DNA of 48,745 nucleotides from Bacillota bacterium (GCA_029960955.1 JASBVS010000030.1:1-48745), one strand, 5' to 3'. Shown: positions 10,173 through 20,632, counted from the first letter of the stretch. Program-made: numbers and translations. Notes: a model not told the origin generated them from the letters alone.

Positions 10173-11006
10173 ATGGGTGTGAGAAAACTGAAGCCCACCT
10201 CGCCCGGGCGGCGGAACATGTCGGTGCTCGACTACAAGGCGGTGCTCACCGCCGAGGAGCCCGAGAAGTCGCTGGTGCGGGGTCTCAGGAAGCGGGCGGG
10301 CCGGAACAACCAGGGCCGGATCACGGTCCGGCACCGCGGCGGCGGCCACAAGCGGCGCTACCGCCTGGTCGACTTCCGGCGCCGGAAGGACGGCGTCCCG
10401 GCCAAGGTGGCGGCCATCGAGTACGATCCGAACCGGACGGCGCACATCGCCCGCCTGCACTACGCCGACGGCGAGAAGGCGTACATCCTGGCGCCCGAGG
10501 GCCTGAAGGTGGGCGACACGGTCGTCTCCGGCGAGGACGTGGACATCCGCCCCGGCAACACGCTGCCGCTGCGCCGCATCCCGACCGGCACGCTGGTCCA
10601 CAACGTCGAGCTCTACCCAGGGCGCGGCGGCCAGATGGTGCGGGCGGCGGGCGCGGTCGCGCAGGTCGTCGCCAAGGAGGGGAAGTACGCCACGCTGCGC
10701 CTTCCTTCCGGCGAGATGCGGATGGTGCTGCAGGAGTGCCGCGCCACCGTGGGACAGGTGGGCAACCTCGACCACGAGAACGTGCGCGTCGGCAAGGCGG
10801 GGCGCGCGCGCTGGCGGGGCCAGCGACCGGAGGTGCGCGGCTCGGTGATGAACCCGGTCGACCACCCGCACGGCGGCGGCGAAGGCCGGGCGCCCATCGG
10901 CCGCAAGCACCCGGTCACCCCCTGGGGCAAGCCGGCGCTGGGCCACAAGACGCGCAAGAAGGGCAAGAAGTCCGACAGGCTGATCGTCCGGCGCCGGAGG
11001 CCGTAA
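10173..11006 (+). CDS. rplB: 50S ribosomal protein L2
   Basis: Protein of 277 residues required for subunit association and peptidyl-transferase assembly. [15 protein letters not shown], then [20 protein letters not shown], and the C-terminal [14 protein letters not shown] with its essential histidine are intact. ATG 10173 is chosen over the in-frame TTG 10167 because GGAGGTGG ends at 10165, seven bases before the ATG but only one before the TTG. Confidence 0.97.
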   Translation: MGVRKLKPTSPGRRNMSVLDYKAVLTAEEPEKSLVRGLRKRAGRNNQGRITVRHRGGGHKRRYRLVDFRRRKDGVPAKVAAIEYDPNRTAHIARLHYADGEKAYILAPEGLKVGDTVVSGEDVDIRPGNTLPLRRIPTGTLVHNVELYPGRGGQMVRAAGAVAQVVAKEGKYATLRLPSGEMRMVLQECRATVGQVGNLDHENVRVGKAGRARWRGQRPEVRGSVMNPVDHPHGGGEGRAPIGRKHPVTPWGKPALGHKTRKKGKKSDRLIVRRRRP

Positions 11007-11036
11007 GGCGGCGCCGGCGGAGAGGTGGGCTATCCC

Positions 11037-11321
11037 TTGGGACGTTCGCTCAAGAAGGGTCCTTTCGTCGACCCGAAGCTGATGGAGAAGGTGGAAGCGG
11101 TGCGCCGCAGCGGCGAGCGCCGCGTGATCCGCACCTGGTCACGGGCGTCGACGATCGTCCCGGAGATGGTCGGCCTGACCATCGCGGTCCATGACGGGAG
11201 GAAGCACGTCCCCGTCTACGTCACCGAGGAGATGGTCGGGCACCGCCTGGGCGAGTTTGCGCCGACGCGGACGTACCGCGGGCACGGCCATCCGACGGAA
11301 CGGTCCACCGCGCTCAAGTGA
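11037..11321 (+). CDS. rpsS: 30S ribosomal protein S19
   Basis: Protein of 94 residues in the 30S head, contacting S13 and the A-site finger. [14 protein letters not shown] and the C-terminal [11 protein letters not shown] are diagnostic. TTG 11037 gives the family start [10 protein letters not shown] and has GGAGAGGTGG eight bases upstream; the earlier GTG 11025 lies inside that ribosome site and would add MGYP. Confidence 0.95.
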   Translation: MGRSLKKGPFVDPKLMEKVEAVRRSGERRVIRTWSRASTIVPEMVGLTIAVHDGRKHVPVYVTEEMVGHRLGEFAPTRTYRGHGHPTERSTALK

Positions 11322-11345
11322 GAGGCGGCGCAAGGAGGGGACGGT

Positions 11346-11726
11346 ATGGCATCGGCCGGCGAGCAGTCGGTGGAGCAGCCGGTGCGTGAGGCGCAGGCGG
11401 TCGCGCGCTACGTCCGGATCGCGCCGCGCAAAGCGCGTATTGTGATCGACCTGGTCCGGGGCAAGTCGGTGCAGGAGGCACGGACGCTCCTGCGCTTCGT
11501 GCCCAAGCGGGCCTCGAAGATCGTGGAGAAGGTGATCCGGTCGGCGGCGGCCAACGCCACCCACAACTACAACATGGACGAGGACCGCCTCTACATCCAC
11601 CGGGCCTATGTCGACGGGGGACCGGTGATGAAGCGGATCCATCCCCGGGCCCGCGGCCAGGCCTTCCCCATCCTGAAGCGGACCAGTCACATCACGGTGG
11701 TCCTGCGCGAGAGAGGGGAGGGGTAG
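11346..11726 (+). CDS. rplV: 50S ribosomal protein L22
   Basis: Protein of 126 residues that lines the exit tunnel. [20 protein letters not shown] and the loop tip [19 protein letters not shown], associated with macrolide resistance in other species, are intact. The N-terminal extension of about 15 residues before the core is longer than in E. coli. ATG 11346 follows AAGGAGGGG. It lies four bases upstream of rpsC. Confidence 0.96.
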   Translation: MASAGEQSVEQPVREAQAVARYVRIAPRKARIVIDLVRGKSVQEARTLLRFVPKRASKIVEKVIRSAAANATHNYNMDEDRLYIHRAYVDGGPVMKRIHPRARGQAFPILKRTSHITVVLRERGEG

Positions 11727-11730
11727 CCGG

Positions 11731-12426
11731 ATGGGCCAGAAGGTTCACCCGAAAGGGCTTCGCATCGGGATCATCCGCGACTGGGACTCGCGGTGGTACG
11801 CGAGGCAGGATTTCGCCGGCCTGCTCCAAGAGGACATGGAGATCCGGCGCTACATCAAGAAGAAGCTGTACGACGCCGGCATCTCCCGGGTGGAGATCGA
11901 GCGGGCGGCCAGCCGTATCAAGATCGTCATCCACGCGGCGAAGCCGGGCATGGTGATCGGACGGGGCGGTTCGGGCATCGAGCAGCTGCGCGGCGAGTTG
12001 GAGCAGTTGACCAGGAAGCAGGTCTCCATCAACATCGCCGAGGTCAAGAACCCCGAGCTCGAGGCGCAGCTCCTGGCCGAGAGCGTGGCAGCGCAGCTGG
12101 AACGACGCATCTCCTTCCGGCGCGCCATCAAGCAGGCCGCCCAACGGGCGATGCGCGCCGGCGCCAGGGGCGTCAAGGTGATGGTCTCCGGCCGCCTGGG
12201 TGGTGCCGAGATGTCGCGCACCGAGTGGACCGCGGAGGGGTCGGTGCCGCTTCACACGCTGCGCGTGGATGTCGACTACGGCTTCGCCGAGGCGTTCACC
12301 ACTTACGGGCAGATCGGCGTCAAGGTCTGGATCAACCGGGGGACGGCCGCGCCGCTCCGACCCGCCAGGGGCACCCGCACGGGCGCGGGCGAGAGGGCCG
12401 AGAAGGCCGCGGTGGGGGGCCGGTAA
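11731..12426 (+). CDS. rpsC: 30S ribosomal protein S3
   Basis: Protein of 231 residues near the mRNA entry channel. [20 protein letters not shown] opens it; the KH-domain loop [13 protein letters not shown] binds r[23 protein letters not shown] is the second conserved block. A basic, alanine/glycine-rich tail of about 30 residues follows the core. ATG 11731 lies four bases after rplV with GAGAGGGGAGGGG before it. Confidence 0.97.
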   Translation: MGQKVHPKGLRIGIIRDWDSRWYARQDFAGLLQEDMEIRRYIKKKLYDAGISRVEIERAASRIKIVIHAAKPGMVIGRGGSGIEQLRGELEQLTRKQVSINIAEVKNPELEAQLLAESVAAQLERRISFRRAIKQAAQRAMRAGARGVKVMVSGRLGGAEMSRTEWTAEGSVPLHTLRVDVDYGFAEAFTTYGQIGVKVWINRGTAAPLRPARGTRTGAGERAEKAAVGGR

Positions 12427-12429
12427 GCG

Positions 12430-12864
12430 ATGTTGATGCCGAAGAAGGTCAAGCACCGGAAGCAGCACCGCGGCCGGATGAAGGGCTTCGCCTACCGGGG
12501 CTCCGAGGTGCAGTACGGCGAGTACGGGCTCCAGGCTCTGGAACCGGCCTGGATCTCCGACCGCCAGATCGAGGCGGCCCGCGTGGCCATCACGCGCTAC
12601 ATCCGGCGCGGCGGGCGCGTCTGGATCAAGATCTTCCCCGACAAGCCGTACACCAAGAAGCCGGCCGAGACCCGCATGGGCAGCGGCAAGGGGAACCCCG
12701 AGTACTGGGTGGCGGTCGTCCACCCCGGACGGGTGCTCTTCGAGCTGGCGGGCGTGCCCGAGCCGGTGGCGCAGGAGGCGCTGCGCCTCGCCTCCCACAA
12801 GCTGCCCGTCAAGACCCGCTTCGTCAAGCGCAGCGACGTTGGAGGTGGAGCGGGTGAAGGCTAA
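12430..12864 (+). CDS. rplP: 50S ribosomal protein L16
   Basis: Protein of 144 residues at the A-site side of the central protuberance. [19 protein letters not shown] and [19 protein letters not shown] followed by RMGSGKG are diagnostic. The start lies three bases after the rpsC stop. Its last 11 bases overlap rpmC, and the rpmC ribosome site lies within its coding end. Confidence 0.97.
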   Translation: MLMPKKVKHRKQHRGRMKGFAYRGSEVQYGEYGLQALEPAWISDRQIEAARVAITRYIRRGGRVWIKIFPDKPYTKKPAETRMGSGKGNPEYWVAVVHPGRVLFELAGVPEPVAQEALRLASHKLPVKTRFVKRSDVGGGAGEG

Positions 12865-13060
12865 GGAGCTGGCCGAGTTGAGCGACGCGGAGCTGGAGAA
12901 GCAGATCCGCGACCTCAAGTCCGAGCTTTTCAACCTGCGCTTCCAGCACGCCACGGGCCAGCTGGAGAACCCGATGCGGCTCCGCCAGGTGCGGCGCGAC
13001 ATCGCCCGGGTGAAGACGGTGTTGCGCCAGCGGGAGCTGGCCCGCGAGCGCGGGGCCTAG
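12854..13060 (+). CDS. rpmC: 50S ribosomal protein L29
   Basis: Protein of 68 residues at the tunnel exit next to L23. [18 protein letters not shown] and the [16 protein letters not shown] motif define the family. GTG 12854 is chosen because GGAGGTG (12841-12847) lies six bases upstream; the frame is open to 12839 but the family starts with MKAKEL. It overlaps the end of rplP by 11 bases. Confidence 0.95.
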   Translation: MKAKELAELSDAELEKQIRDLKSELFNLRFQHATGQLENPMRLRQVRRDIARVKTVLRQRELARERGA

Positions 13061-13072
13061 GAGGATACGGGC

Positions 13073-13351
13073 GTGGATCAGACGACGGGACGGAAGCGGA
13101 GGAAGACCATGGTCGGTCGCGTGGTCAGCGACAAGATGGACAAGACCGTGGTCGTCGCGGTGGAACGGATGGTCGCCGATCCGCTGTACGGCAAGATCGT
13201 CCGGCGGACGCGGCGCTTCAAGGCGCATGACGAGGAGAACCGCTGCCGCGTCGGCGACCAGGTCCGGCTGATGGAGACCCGGCCGCTCTCCAAGGAGAAG
13301 CGCTGGCGGGTCGTCGAGATCCTGAGCAGGAAGGGAGAGGCGCAGTCGTGA
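13073..13351 (+). CDS. rpsQ: 30S ribosomal protein S17
   Basis: Primary 16S rRNA binder of 92 residues with an OB fold. [19 protein letters not shown] and [19 protein letters not shown] are the signature. GTG 13073 follows TAGGAGGA. Its stop overlaps the rplN start as GTGA. Confidence 0.96.
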   Translation: MDQTTGRKRRKTMVGRVVSDKMDKTVVVAVERMVADPLYGKIVRRTRRFKAHDEENRCRVGDQVRLMETRPLSKEKRWRVVEILSRKGEAQS

Positions 13352-13716
13352 TCCGGACCCTGACGCGCCTCCGCGTGGCCGACAACACCGGCGCGAAGGA
13401 GCTGATGGTCATCCGCGTGCTCGGCGGGCCGAACCGGCGCTACGCGCACGTGGGGGACACGGTGGTCTGCAGCGTCAAGGCGGCCGCGCCCAACGGGATG
13501 GTGAAGAAGGGCGACGTCGTGCACGCGGTCGTCGTCCGGACCCGCCGGCCGGTGCGGCGGGAGGACGGCTCCTACATCCGCTTCGACGACAACGCCGCCG
13601 TCATCCTGCGCGACGCCAAGGAACCCCGCGGCACGCGCATCTTCGGACCGGTGGCCAGGGAGCTGCGGGAGAGGGAGTTCATGCGCATCATCAGCCTCGC
13701 CCCGGAGGTCCTCTGA
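13348..13716 (+). CDS. rplN: 50S ribosomal protein L14
   Basis: Protein of 122 residues at the subunit interface, forming bridge B8. [20 protein letters not shown] and ENAAVIL-type [20 protein letters not shown] are diagnostic. GTG 13348 overlaps the rpsQ stop by four bases with GGAAGGGAGAGG upstream. Family starts normally read MI; here it is [10 protein letters not shown]. Confidence 0.96.
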   Translation: MIRTLTRLRVADNTGAKELMVIRVLGGPNRRYAHVGDTVVCSVKAAAPNGMVKKGDVVHAVVVRTRRPVRREDGSYIRFDDNAAVILRDAKEPRGTRIFGPVARELREREFMRIISLAPEVL

Positions 13717-13745
13717 CGATGCAGGCCGGTGGGAGGGGAACGGCG

Positions 13746-14072
13746 GTGAAGGCGAAGGTGCACCTCAGGAAGGGCGACACGGTCCAGGTGATCTCGGGCA
13801 AGGACGCCGGGCGGCGCGGCAAGGTCCTGCGCGTCATCCCCGCCTCCCGCCGCGTGGTGGTGGAGGGCGTCAACATCGCCAAGAAGCACCGCAAGCCGAC
13901 GCCCAAGGTGATGCAAGGCGGGATCATCGAGCAGGAGAACCCGATCGACGCCTCCAACGCGATGGTCGTCTGCCCCAGCTGCGACCGACCGACCCGGGTG
14001 GGTCACCGGATCCTGGAAGATGGCCGCAAGGTCCGGGTCTGCAAGCGTTGCGGCGAGGTCATCGACCGCTGA
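13746..14072 (+). CDS. rplX: 50S ribosomal protein L24
   Basis: Assembly-initiating protein of 108 residues with an N-terminal KOW fold. [20 protein letters not shown] and [15 protein letters not shown] are visible, and the C-terminal part has CPSC and CKRC pairs. GTG 13746 (GGGAGGGG seven bases before) gives the compact family start [14 protein letters not shown] 13719, nine bases after GGAGGT, would add nine residues; both starts have a plausible ribosome site. Confidence 0.93.
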   Translation: MKAKVHLRKGDTVQVISGKDAGRRGKVLRVIPASRRVVVEGVNIAKKHRKPTPKVMQGGIIEQENPIDASNAMVVCPSCDRPTRVGHRILEDGRKVRVCKRCGEVIDR

Positions 14073-14104
14073 GGCGGGGGCTCGGGGGAGGTGACGAGCA
14101 GGCC

Positions 14105-14647
14105 GTGAACTCGCTCCGGGAGCGGTATCTCAAGGAGATCCGGCCGGCGCTGCTGCGACGCTTCGGCTACCGGAACGTGATGGAGGTACCGCGGCTGGAA
14201 AAGATCGTGGTCAACATGGGGGTCGGCGCCGCCACCCGCGACCCGAAGCTGCTCGACGGCGCCGTCCGCGACCTGGCGGCCATCACCGGCCAGAAGCCGC
14301 TGGTCACGAAGGCGCGGAAGTCGGTGGCGGCCTTCAAGGTGCGGACCGGGATGAGCATCGGCGCCAAGGTGACGTTGCGCGGGGAGCGGATGTACGACTT
14401 CCTGGAGAAGCTGGTCAGCGTCGTACTGCCGCGCGTGCGCGACTTCCACGGCGTCTCGCCCGACGCCTTCGACGGGCGGGGGAACTATTCGCTCGGCCTC
14501 CGGGAGCAGCTGGTCTTCCCGGAGATCGAGTACGACAAGATCGACCAGATCCGCGGCATGGACATCACCCTGGTGACGACCGCGAGGACCGACGAGGAAG
14601 CCAAGGCGCTCCTCGAGGAGCTCGGCGTCCCGTTCCGTGCCGCCTAG
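14105..14647 (+). CDS. rplE: 50S ribosomal protein L5
   Basis: Protein of 180 residues that binds 5S rRNA and contacts P-site t[23 protein letters not shown], then [19 protein letters not shown] and the [19 protein letters not shown] block are intact. GTG 14105 is set by GGGGAGGTGA ending 10 bases upstream; an in-frame upstream start at 14048 would overlap rplX with no family match. Confidence 0.96.
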   Translation: MNSLRERYLKEIRPALLRRFGYRNVMEVPRLEKIVVNMGVGAATRDPKLLDGAVRDLAAITGQKPLVTKARKSVAAFKVRTGMSIGAKVTLRGERMYDFLEKLVSVVLPRVRDFHGVSPDAFDGRGNYSLGLREQLVFPEIEYDKIDQIRGMDITLVTTARTDEEAKALLEELGVPFRAA

Positions 14648-14666
14648 CGATCCGGGAGGTGTGCGG

Positions 14667-14852
14667 ATGGCCCGGAAGGCCATGATCGAGAAGGCCAAGC
14701 GGAAGCCGAAGTTCGAGGTGCGGGCGCGCAACCGCTGTGCCCGCTGCGGGCGGCCGCGCGGATACATCGGTAAGTTCGGTCTCTGCCGGCTCTGCTTCCG
14801 CGAGCTCGCCCACCGCGGTGAGATTCCAGGGATTCGCAAGGCGAGCTGGTGA
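14667..14852 (+). CDS. rpsN: 30S ribosomal protein S14, zinc type
   Basis: Short S14 of 61 residues with the zinc ribbon C24-x2-C27 and C40-x2-C43. This is the zinc-dependent (type Z) form common in Firmicutes and Actinobacteria; zinc-independent paralogues are about 90-100 residues. ATG 14667 follows GGGAGGTG. It lies between rplE and rpsH as usual. Confidence 0.96.
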   Translation: MARKAMIEKAKRKPKFEVRARNRCARCGRPRGYIGKFGLCRLCFRELAHRGEIPGIRKASW

Positions 14853-14880
14853 GGCAGGCGGGAGAGGGGGGAGCCATCCG

Positions 14881-15279
14881 TTGAGCATGACGGATCCCAT
14901 CGCGGACATGCTCACACGAATCCGGAACGCCAACACCGTCTACCGCGACCGGGTCGACATCCCGGGCTCGAAGATGAAGAGGGCGATCGCGGAGATCCTG
15001 AAGCGTAACGGATTCATCCAGGATTACCAGTGGGTCGAGGACGGGAAGAACAAGACGATCCGCGTCTACCTTCGGTACGGGCCCGGCCGGCGCCGCGTGA
15101 TCACGGGCCTCCGGCGCATCTCGCGTCCCGGCCTGCGCGTCTACGCGAGCCACGACCAGCTGCCGCGCGTCCTCGGCGGCCTGGGCGTCGCCATCATCTC
15201 CACATCGAAAGGGATCATGACGGACCGGGAGGCGCGCCGCCTGGGCATCGGCGGCGAGGTCCTCTGTTACATCTGGTAG
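14881..15279 (+). CDS. rpsH: 30S ribosomal protein S8
   Basis: Primary 16S rRNA binder of 132 residues; in E. coli it represses the spc operon. [20 protein letters not shown] and [20 protein letters not shown] are diagnostic. TTG 14881 gives [11 protein letters not shown], the same two-residue extension as Bacillus MVMTDP, and lies seven bases after the GGGGGGAG stretch; ATG 14887 is the alternative. Confidence 0.96.
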   Translation: MSMTDPIADMLTRIRNANTVYRDRVDIPGSKMKRAIAEILKRNGFIQDYQWVEDGKNKTIRVYLRYGPGRRRVITGLRRISRPGLRVYASHDQLPRVLGGLGVAIISTSKGIMTDREARRLGIGGEVLCYIW

Positions 15280-15290
15280 GGGGGAGCAGG

Positions 15291-15827
15291 GTGTCTCGTG
15301 TAGGAAAGCAGCCCATCCCGGTCCCCGCCGGCGTGGAGGTGGCGATCGAGGGGCGGAAGGTGGTCGTCAGCGGCCCGAAGGGGCGGCTGGAACAGACCCT
15401 GCCCGGCGCGCTCACCGCCGAGGTCGAGGACGGCCACGTGCTGGTCCGGCGGCCCGACGACGAGCGGCGCAACAAGGCTCTCCACGGCCTGACGCGCACG
15501 CTGATCGCCAACATGGTCCAGGGCGTCTCGCAGGGTTTCGAGCGGACGCTGGAGATCACGGGCACCGGCTACCGCGCGGCGGTGCAGGGCGGCCGGCTGG
15601 TGCTGACGGTCGGCTACTCCCATCCGGTCGAGATCGAACCGCCCGAGGGCGTGACCATCGAGACCCCCAACCCGACGACGATCGTCGTCCGGGGCGCCGA
15701 CAAGCAGAAGGTGGGTCAGGTGGCGGCCGACATCCGTGCGGTGCGCAAACCGGAGCCGTACCTGGGCAAGGGCATCCACTACGCCGGCGAGCGGATCCGC
15801 CGCAAGGCCGGCAAGACGGGCAAGTGA
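15291..15827 (+). CDS. rplF: 50S ribosomal protein L6
   Basis: Protein of 178 residues near the sarcin-ricin loop, made of two similar domains. [16 protein letters not shown] opens it and [16 protein letters not shown] followed by RIRRKAGK closes it. GTG 15291 lies 11 bases after rpsH with GGGGGGAG just upstream. Confidence 0.96.
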   Translation: MSRVGKQPIPVPAGVEVAIEGRKVVVSGPKGRLEQTLPGALTAEVEDGHVLVRRPDDERRNKALHGLTRTLIANMVQGVSQGFERTLEITGTGYRAAVQGGRLVLTVGYSHPVEIEPPEGVTIETPNPTTIVVRGADKQKVGQVAADIRAVRKPEPYLGKGIHYAGERIRRKAGKTGK

Positions 15828-15848
15828 CGGCGAGCGGGAGGGATCGGG

Positions 15849-16211
15849 ATGGCCTTTGATCGGCGTGAGGCACGCCGGCGCCGGCACCTGCGCGTGCGGA
15901 AGAAGGTGGACGGGACGCCGGAGCGCCCGCGGCTCAACGTCTTCCGCAGTTCCAAGCACATCTACGCGCAGGTGATCGACGACCGGGCGGGCCACACCCT
16001 GGTCGCCGCCTCCAGCGTCGATCCGGAGCTGCGCGGCCAGCTGAAGAACGGCGCGACCGTGGAGGCGGCGCGGCGCGTGGGCGAGCTGGTGGGCCGGCGT
16101 GCCCTGGCGGCGGGCATCAGCAAGGTCAGCTTCGACCGCGGGGGCTATCTCTACCACGGCCGCGTCAAGGCGCTGGCGGACGGCGCCCGCGCCGCGGGAC
16201 TCGAATTCTGA
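15849..16211 (+). CDS. rplR: 50S ribosomal protein L18
   Basis: 5S rRNA-binding protein of 120 residues. The basic N-terminus [20 protein letters not shown], then [20 protein letters not shown] and the C-terminal [20 protein letters not shown] are clear. ATG 15849 follows GGGAGGGAT. Confidence 0.96.
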   Translation: MAFDRREARRRRHLRVRKKVDGTPERPRLNVFRSSKHIYAQVIDDRAGHTLVAASSVDPELRGQLKNGATVEAARRVGELVGRRALAAGISKVSFDRGGYLYHGRVKALADGARAAGLEF

Positions 16212-16234
16212 CGACGAGGAAGGGAGGTGGGCGA

Positions 16235-16738
16235 ATGGCGCGCTCCGATCTGAACGCGGACGGCATGGAGCTGGAGGAGCGGGTGGTCCGGATCAACCGG
16301 GTGGCCAAGGTGGTCAAGGGGGGGCGTCGCTTCCACTTCACCGCCCTGGTGGTCGTGGGCGACCGCAACGGCCACGTCGGTGCGGGGACGGGCAAGGCCG
16401 CGGAGATCCCCGAGGCCATTCGCAAGGGCATCCAGGCGGCGAAGAAGAACCTCCTCGAGGTGCCCCGGCGCGGCACCACCATCACGCACGAGGCGCTGGG
16501 CCACTTCGGCGCGGGAAAGGTGCTGGTCCGGCCGGCGGCTCCGGGAACGGGGATCATCGCCGGCGGGGCGACGCGAGCGATCATGGAGCTGGCCGGCGTG
16601 ACCGACGTGCTCACGAAGTCGCTGGGCTCGTCCAACCCCAACAACGTGGTCCTGGCGACGGTCGACGCGCTGCGCCAGCTGAAGGATCCCCGCGAGGTCG
16701 CCAGGCTGCGCGAACGGAACCTGGAACGTGCGGGTTGA
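16235..16738 (+). CDS. rpsE: 30S ribosomal protein S5
   Basis: Protein of 167 residues at the mRNA entry site; in other bacteria it affects fidelity and carries spectinomycin-resistance positions. [20 protein letters not shown], then [12 protein letters not shown]-type [20 protein letters not shown] and [16 protein letters not shown] are visible. ATG 16235 follows GGGAGGTGG. rpmD, which normally follows, is absent: only 19 bases separate this gene from rplO. Confidence 0.97.
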   Translation: MARSDLNADGMELEERVVRINRVAKVVKGGRRFHFTALVVVGDRNGHVGAGTGKAAEIPEAIRKGIQAAKKNLLEVPRRGTTITHEALGHFGAGKVLVRPAAPGTGIIAGGATRAIMELAGVTDVLTKSLGSSNPNNVVLATVDALRQLKDPREVARLRERNLERAG

Positions 16739-16757
16739 GGCAGGGGAGGTGAGGCGG

Positions 16758-17201
16758 ATGGCGGGCATTCATGAGCTTCGTCCGGGCCAGAAGCGGAAGC
16801 CGCCCAAGCGCGTGGGCCGCGGCCCCGGTTCGGGCCACGGGAAGACATCGACGCGCGGGACCAAGGGCCAGAAGGCCCGCTCGGGCGGCGCGAAGGGACC
16901 GGGCTTCGAGGGCGGCCAGATGCCCCTGCAGCGGCGGCTGCCGAGGCGGGGTTTCAACAACGCCCGTTTCCACAAGGAGTACGCCACGGTCAACGTGGCC
17001 GACTTGAACGTCTTCGAGCCGGGCAGCGAGGTGACGCCGGAGCTTCTTCTGGAGCGGCGCCTGGTGCGCAAGCAGCTGGACGGGATCAAGATCCTCGGCG
17101 ACGGTGAGCTCGACCGCGCGCTCACCGTCCGCGCCCACGCCTTCAGCCAGACCGCGCGGGCCAAGATCGAGGCCGCCGGCGGTAAGGCTGAGGTGATCTA
17201 G
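16758..17201 (+). CDS. rplO: 50S ribosomal protein L15
   Basis: Protein of 147 residues that binds late during 50S assembly. The glycine-rich N-terminus [20 protein letters not shown] and [17 protein letters not shown] are diagnostic. ATG 16758 lies five bases after GGGGAGGTGA. The stop touches the secY start, with no spacer. Confidence 0.96.
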   Translation: MAGIHELRPGQKRKPPKRVGRGPGSGHGKTSTRGTKGQKARSGGAKGPGFEGGQMPLQRRLPRRGFNNARFHKEYATVNVADLNVFEPGSEVTPELLLERRLVRKQLDGIKILGDGELDRALTVRAHAFSQTARAKIEAAGGKAEVI

Positions 17202-18458
17202 GTGTCCCTCGTCCAGACGCTGCGCCAGTCCTTCCGCCTGGCCGACCTGCGGCGCCGGATCCTCTTCACGGTCGCGATGCTGGTCGTCTTCCGGCTGGGC
17301 GCGCACATCCCCATTCCGGGCATCGATCCGACCAAGATCCAGCAGCTGCTGGCGTCGGGCACGCTCTTCGGCTTCCTGGACGTGGTCTCGGGCGGGGCGC
17401 TGCGCAACCTGTCGATCTTCGCCATGTCCATCATCCCCTACATCAACGCCTCGATCATCCTCCAGCTCCTGACGCTGGTCATCCCGCGCCTGGAGGAGTG
17501 GTCGAAGGAAGGGGTCGAGGGCCAGCGCAAGATCTCGCAGTGGACGCGGTACGGGACGGCGATCCTCGGCCTCGTCCAGGCCACCGGCACGGCGGTGCTG
17601 CTCAACCGCGAGGGCGCCTTCCTCCACCCCGGCTTCGCCAGCGCCGCGGTGGCGGTGATCGGGCTGACCGCCGGGACGCTCTTCCTGATGTGGCTGGGCG
17701 AGCTGATCACGGACCAGGGGATCGGCAACGGCATCTCCCTCCTGATCTTCGCGGGCATCCTGTCGCGGCTGCCCGGCGGGGTGAACACCGTCTACCAGTA
17801 CCTGCACGGCGGGGTCGCCAACGTCTTCAACGTCATCCTGATGGTGGTCCTGGGCCTGGCGGTCATCGCCCTGGTCGTGGTCGTCCAGCAGGCGGCGCGC
17901 CGTATCCCGGTGCAGTACGCCAAGCGGGTGGTGGGGCGGCGGATGTACGGCGGCCAGGCGACGCACATTCCGCTGCGCGTCAACCAGGCCGGCGTCATCC
18001 CGGTCATCTTCGCCGCCGCCGTCCTCTCGCTGCCGGCGACGCTGGCCACCTTCTTCCCGGTCTTCAGCGCGGTCAACAACTGGCTGATGGGCGGGGTCTA
18101 TCCGGTCCTCTACGCGCTGCTGATCATCGGGTTCACGTTCTTCTACACGGTGATCGTCTTCAACCCGGTGGACGTCGCCGACAACATCAGGAAGTACGGC
18201 GGCTTCATCCCCGGGATCCGTCCGGGCAGGCCCACCACCGACTACCTCACCCGGATCCTGAACCGGGTCACCTTCGCCGGCGCGATCTTCCTGGCGCTGG
18301 TGGCCGTGCTGCCGTTCTTCTTCGGCCGCTTGGTGGGTATTCCCAATCTCAACTTCGGCGGGACGGCCCTCCTGATCGTGGTGGGCGTGGCTCTGGAGAG
18401 CATGAAGCAGATCGAGTCCCAGATGCTGATGCGCCACTACGAAGGCTTCCTGCGGTAG
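17202..18458 (+). CDS. secY: Preprotein translocase subunit SecY
   Basis: Channel-forming subunit of 418 residues of the SecYEG translocon in the cytoplasmic membrane. The expected hydrophobic segments are visible, beginning with RILFTVAMLVVFRLGAHIP and the plug region that follows; GVNTVYQYLHGG and the cytoplasmic loops with IRKYGGFIPGIRPGRPT, a SecA/ribosome docking region, are intact. GTG 17202 directly follows the rplO stop. It is followed by adk and map, as in Bacillus. Confidence 0.97.
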   Translation: MSLVQTLRQSFRLADLRRRILFTVAMLVVFRLGAHIPIPGIDPTKIQQLLASGTLFGFLDVVSGGALRNLSIFAMSIIPYINASIILQLLTLVIPRLEEWSKEGVEGQRKISQWTRYGTAILGLVQATGTAVLLNREGAFLHPGFASAAVAVIGLTAGTLFLMWLGELITDQGIGNGISLLIFAGILSRLPGGVNTVYQYLHGGVANVFNVILMVVLGLAVIALVVVVQQAARRIPVQYAKRVVGRRMYGGQATHIPLRVNQAGVIPVIFAAAVLSLPATLATFFPVFSAVNNWLMGGVYPVLYALLIIGFTFFYTVIVFNPVDVADNIRKYGGFIPGIRPGRPTTDYLTRILNRVTFAGAIFLALVAVLPFFFGRLVGIPNLNFGGTALLIVVGVALESMKQIESQMLMRHYEGFLR

Positions 18459-18471
18459 GGGTGACGGATCG

Positions 18472-19115
18472 GTGCAGCTGGTCTTCCTCGGCCCGCCGGG
18501 CGCGGGCAAGGGCACCCAGGCGGCCATTCTCGCCCGGGAGCTGGGGATTCCGCAGATCAGCACGGGCGACATGTTCCGGGCGGCCGTCCGCGACCAGACT
18601 CCTCTGGGGCGAGAGGCGCAGCGTTACATGGAGGCCGGCCAACTGGTGCCGGACGAGGTGACGATCGGGATCGTCGAGGAGAGGTTGCGCGCGGACGACT
18701 GCCGGGACGGCTTCATCCTCGACGGCTTTCCCCGCACGGTTCCCCAGGCGGAGGCGCTCGACCGGATCCTGGCCGCGGCCGGCCGGCCCCTGGACCGCGC
18801 GGTGGAGTTCGCCATCGAGGAGGAGGAGGTCGTCCGCCGGCTGGCCGGCCGGCGCACCTGCTCGGAGTGCGGGGCCGTCTACAATATCTATACGCGACCG
18901 CCCCGGCAGGCCGGCGTCTGCGACAGCTGCGGCGGGCCGCTGGCACAGCGCGAGGACGACCGCGAGGAGACGGTCCGGGCGCGCTTGGCCGTCTACGGGC
19001 AGCAGACGGCGCCCCTGATCGGCTATTACAAGGAAAGCGGTCGCCTGGTGAGGATCGACGCGTCGCGGACGCCGGGCGAGGTGACGGCAGCGCTGAAAGA
19101 GGCTCTGGGAGTCGC

Positions 19116-19119
<4 letters not shown>
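18472..19119 (+). CDS. adk: Adenylate kinase, zinc-LID type
   Basis: Interconverts ATP plus AMP with two ADP in the cytoplasm; 215 residues. P-loop GPPGAGKGT is at 7-15; STGDMFR and DGFPRT mark the AMP-binding parts. The long LID has C130-x2-C133-x16-C150-x2-C153, the structural zinc site common in Gram-positive and thermophilic enzymes. GTG 18472 follows GGGGTGA. The stop overlaps map as ATGA. Confidence 0.97.
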
Positions 19120-19862
<743 letters not shown>

Positions 19863-19871
19863 GAGGTCCGT

Positions 19872-20189
19872 ATGGAGCGAGCAGACCTTCGCTTCAGCCC
19901 GGGGCAGCTGGTCGTCTCCAAGGCCGGGCGCGACCGGGGCAGGGCCTACCTGGTGGTGGGCGTCGATCCGCGCTGGGTCTACGTGGCGGACGGATCGGTG
20001 CGCGACGTCCGCCGCCCGAAGAAGAAGAACCCGCGCCACCTGGCCCCCACCGGCCGGGTGGCCGAGGAGCTGGCGCAGCTGCCGCCGGGCTCGCGCGAGT
20101 GGTCGAACCGGCGGGTGCGCGAGGCCGTCGCCCGGCTCCTCGACGAGGCGGCCAAGCCCGGGGAGGCGCCGGTCGACGCCTCCGGGTAG
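19872..20189 (+). CDS. KOW-domain RNA-binding protein
   Basis: Small basic protein of 105 residues. The N-terminal half ([20 protein letters not shown] to [11 protein letters not shown]) is a KOW-type strand-loop motif like those of L14e/L27e and is the part seen in the Firmicutes protein encoded between map and infA (ybzG in B. subtilis, from memory). The C-terminal 45 residues are less conserved and helix-like. ATG 19872 follows TAGGAGGTCC, in which the TAG is the map stop. The exact role is unknown; ribosome association is inferred from the position and fold. Confidence 0.85.
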   Translation: MERADLRFSPGQLVVSKAGRDRGRAYLVVGVDPRWVYVADGSVRDVRRPKKKNPRHLAPTGRVAEELAQLPPGSREWSNRRVREAVARLLDEAAKPGEAPVDASG

Positions 20190-20203
20190 TCCCGGAACCG
20201 GCC

Positions 20204-20236
20204 GACGAGGCCGGGAGTCAGACGAGGCCGGGAGTC
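20204..20236 (+). repeat. Tandem 17-base repeat before infA
   Basis: GACGAGGCCGGGAGTC occurs at 20204-20219 and again at 20221-20236, separated by a single A; a partial third copy (GACG) follows. It lies in the short gap between the KOW gene and infA and ends 14 bases before the infA ribosome site. It is probably a recent slip duplication, with any role unknown. Confidence 0.85.
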
Positions 20237-20263
20237 GACGCCAGGACGAAGGGAGGGATGGGT

Positions 20264-20485
20264 TTGCCGAAGGAGGAGGCCATCGAGGTCGAAGGGCGGG
20301 TGATCGAGCCGCTGCCGAACGGGATGTTCCGGGTGGAGCTGGACAACGGTCACAGGGTACTGGCCCACGTCTCGGGCAAGATCCGCATGCACTTCATCCG
20401 GATCCTGCCCGGCGACCGCGTGACGCTGGAGCTTTCCCCCTACGACCTGACCCGGGGGCGGATCACCTACCGGCACCGGAGCTGA
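20264..20485 (+). CDS. infA: Translation initiation factor IF-1
   Basis: OB-fold factor of 73 residues that binds the 30S A site during initiation. [20 protein letters not shown], then [20 protein letters not shown] and [19 protein letters not shown] are almost invariant in the family. TTG 20264 is preferred over ATG 20258: it gives [11 protein letters not shown], equivalent to the usual [11 protein letters not shown], and leaves six bases after GGGAGGG, which ends right against the ATG. Confidence 0.96.
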   Translation: MPKEEAIEVEGRVIEPLPNGMFRVELDNGHRVLAHVSGKIRMHFIRILPGDRVTLELSPYDLTRGRITYRHRS

Positions 20486-20531
20486 CCGGCGGCCGCGACG
20501 AGCTCGGCGGGGCGGGTCGAAGGGACGGGGA

Positions 20532-20579
20532 GGCCCGAGGCGCACCTTTGGCCCGAGGCATGGCTCACCGTGCTATAAT
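20532..20579 (+). promoter_or_regulatory. Extended -10 promoter with upstream direct repeats, before rpmJ
   Basis: TGCTATAATC contains a perfect extended -10 (TG 20571-20572, TATAAT 20574-20579), striking in this GC-rich sequence. No good -35 lies at 17 bases; TTGGCC at 20548 would need a 20-base spacer. Two copies of GGCCCGAGGC (20532-20541, 20550-20559) repeat every 18 bases just upstream and could bind an activator. It would drive rpmJ-rpsM-rpsK-rpsD-rpoA-rplQ and perhaps the ECF genes. The rest of the 147-base gap shows no gene. Confidence 0.7.
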
Positions 20580-20632
20580 CGGGCTCGTGACTTTATGACC
20601 GTACGCCTGCGGCGGCGGACGGGGGTGAGACG

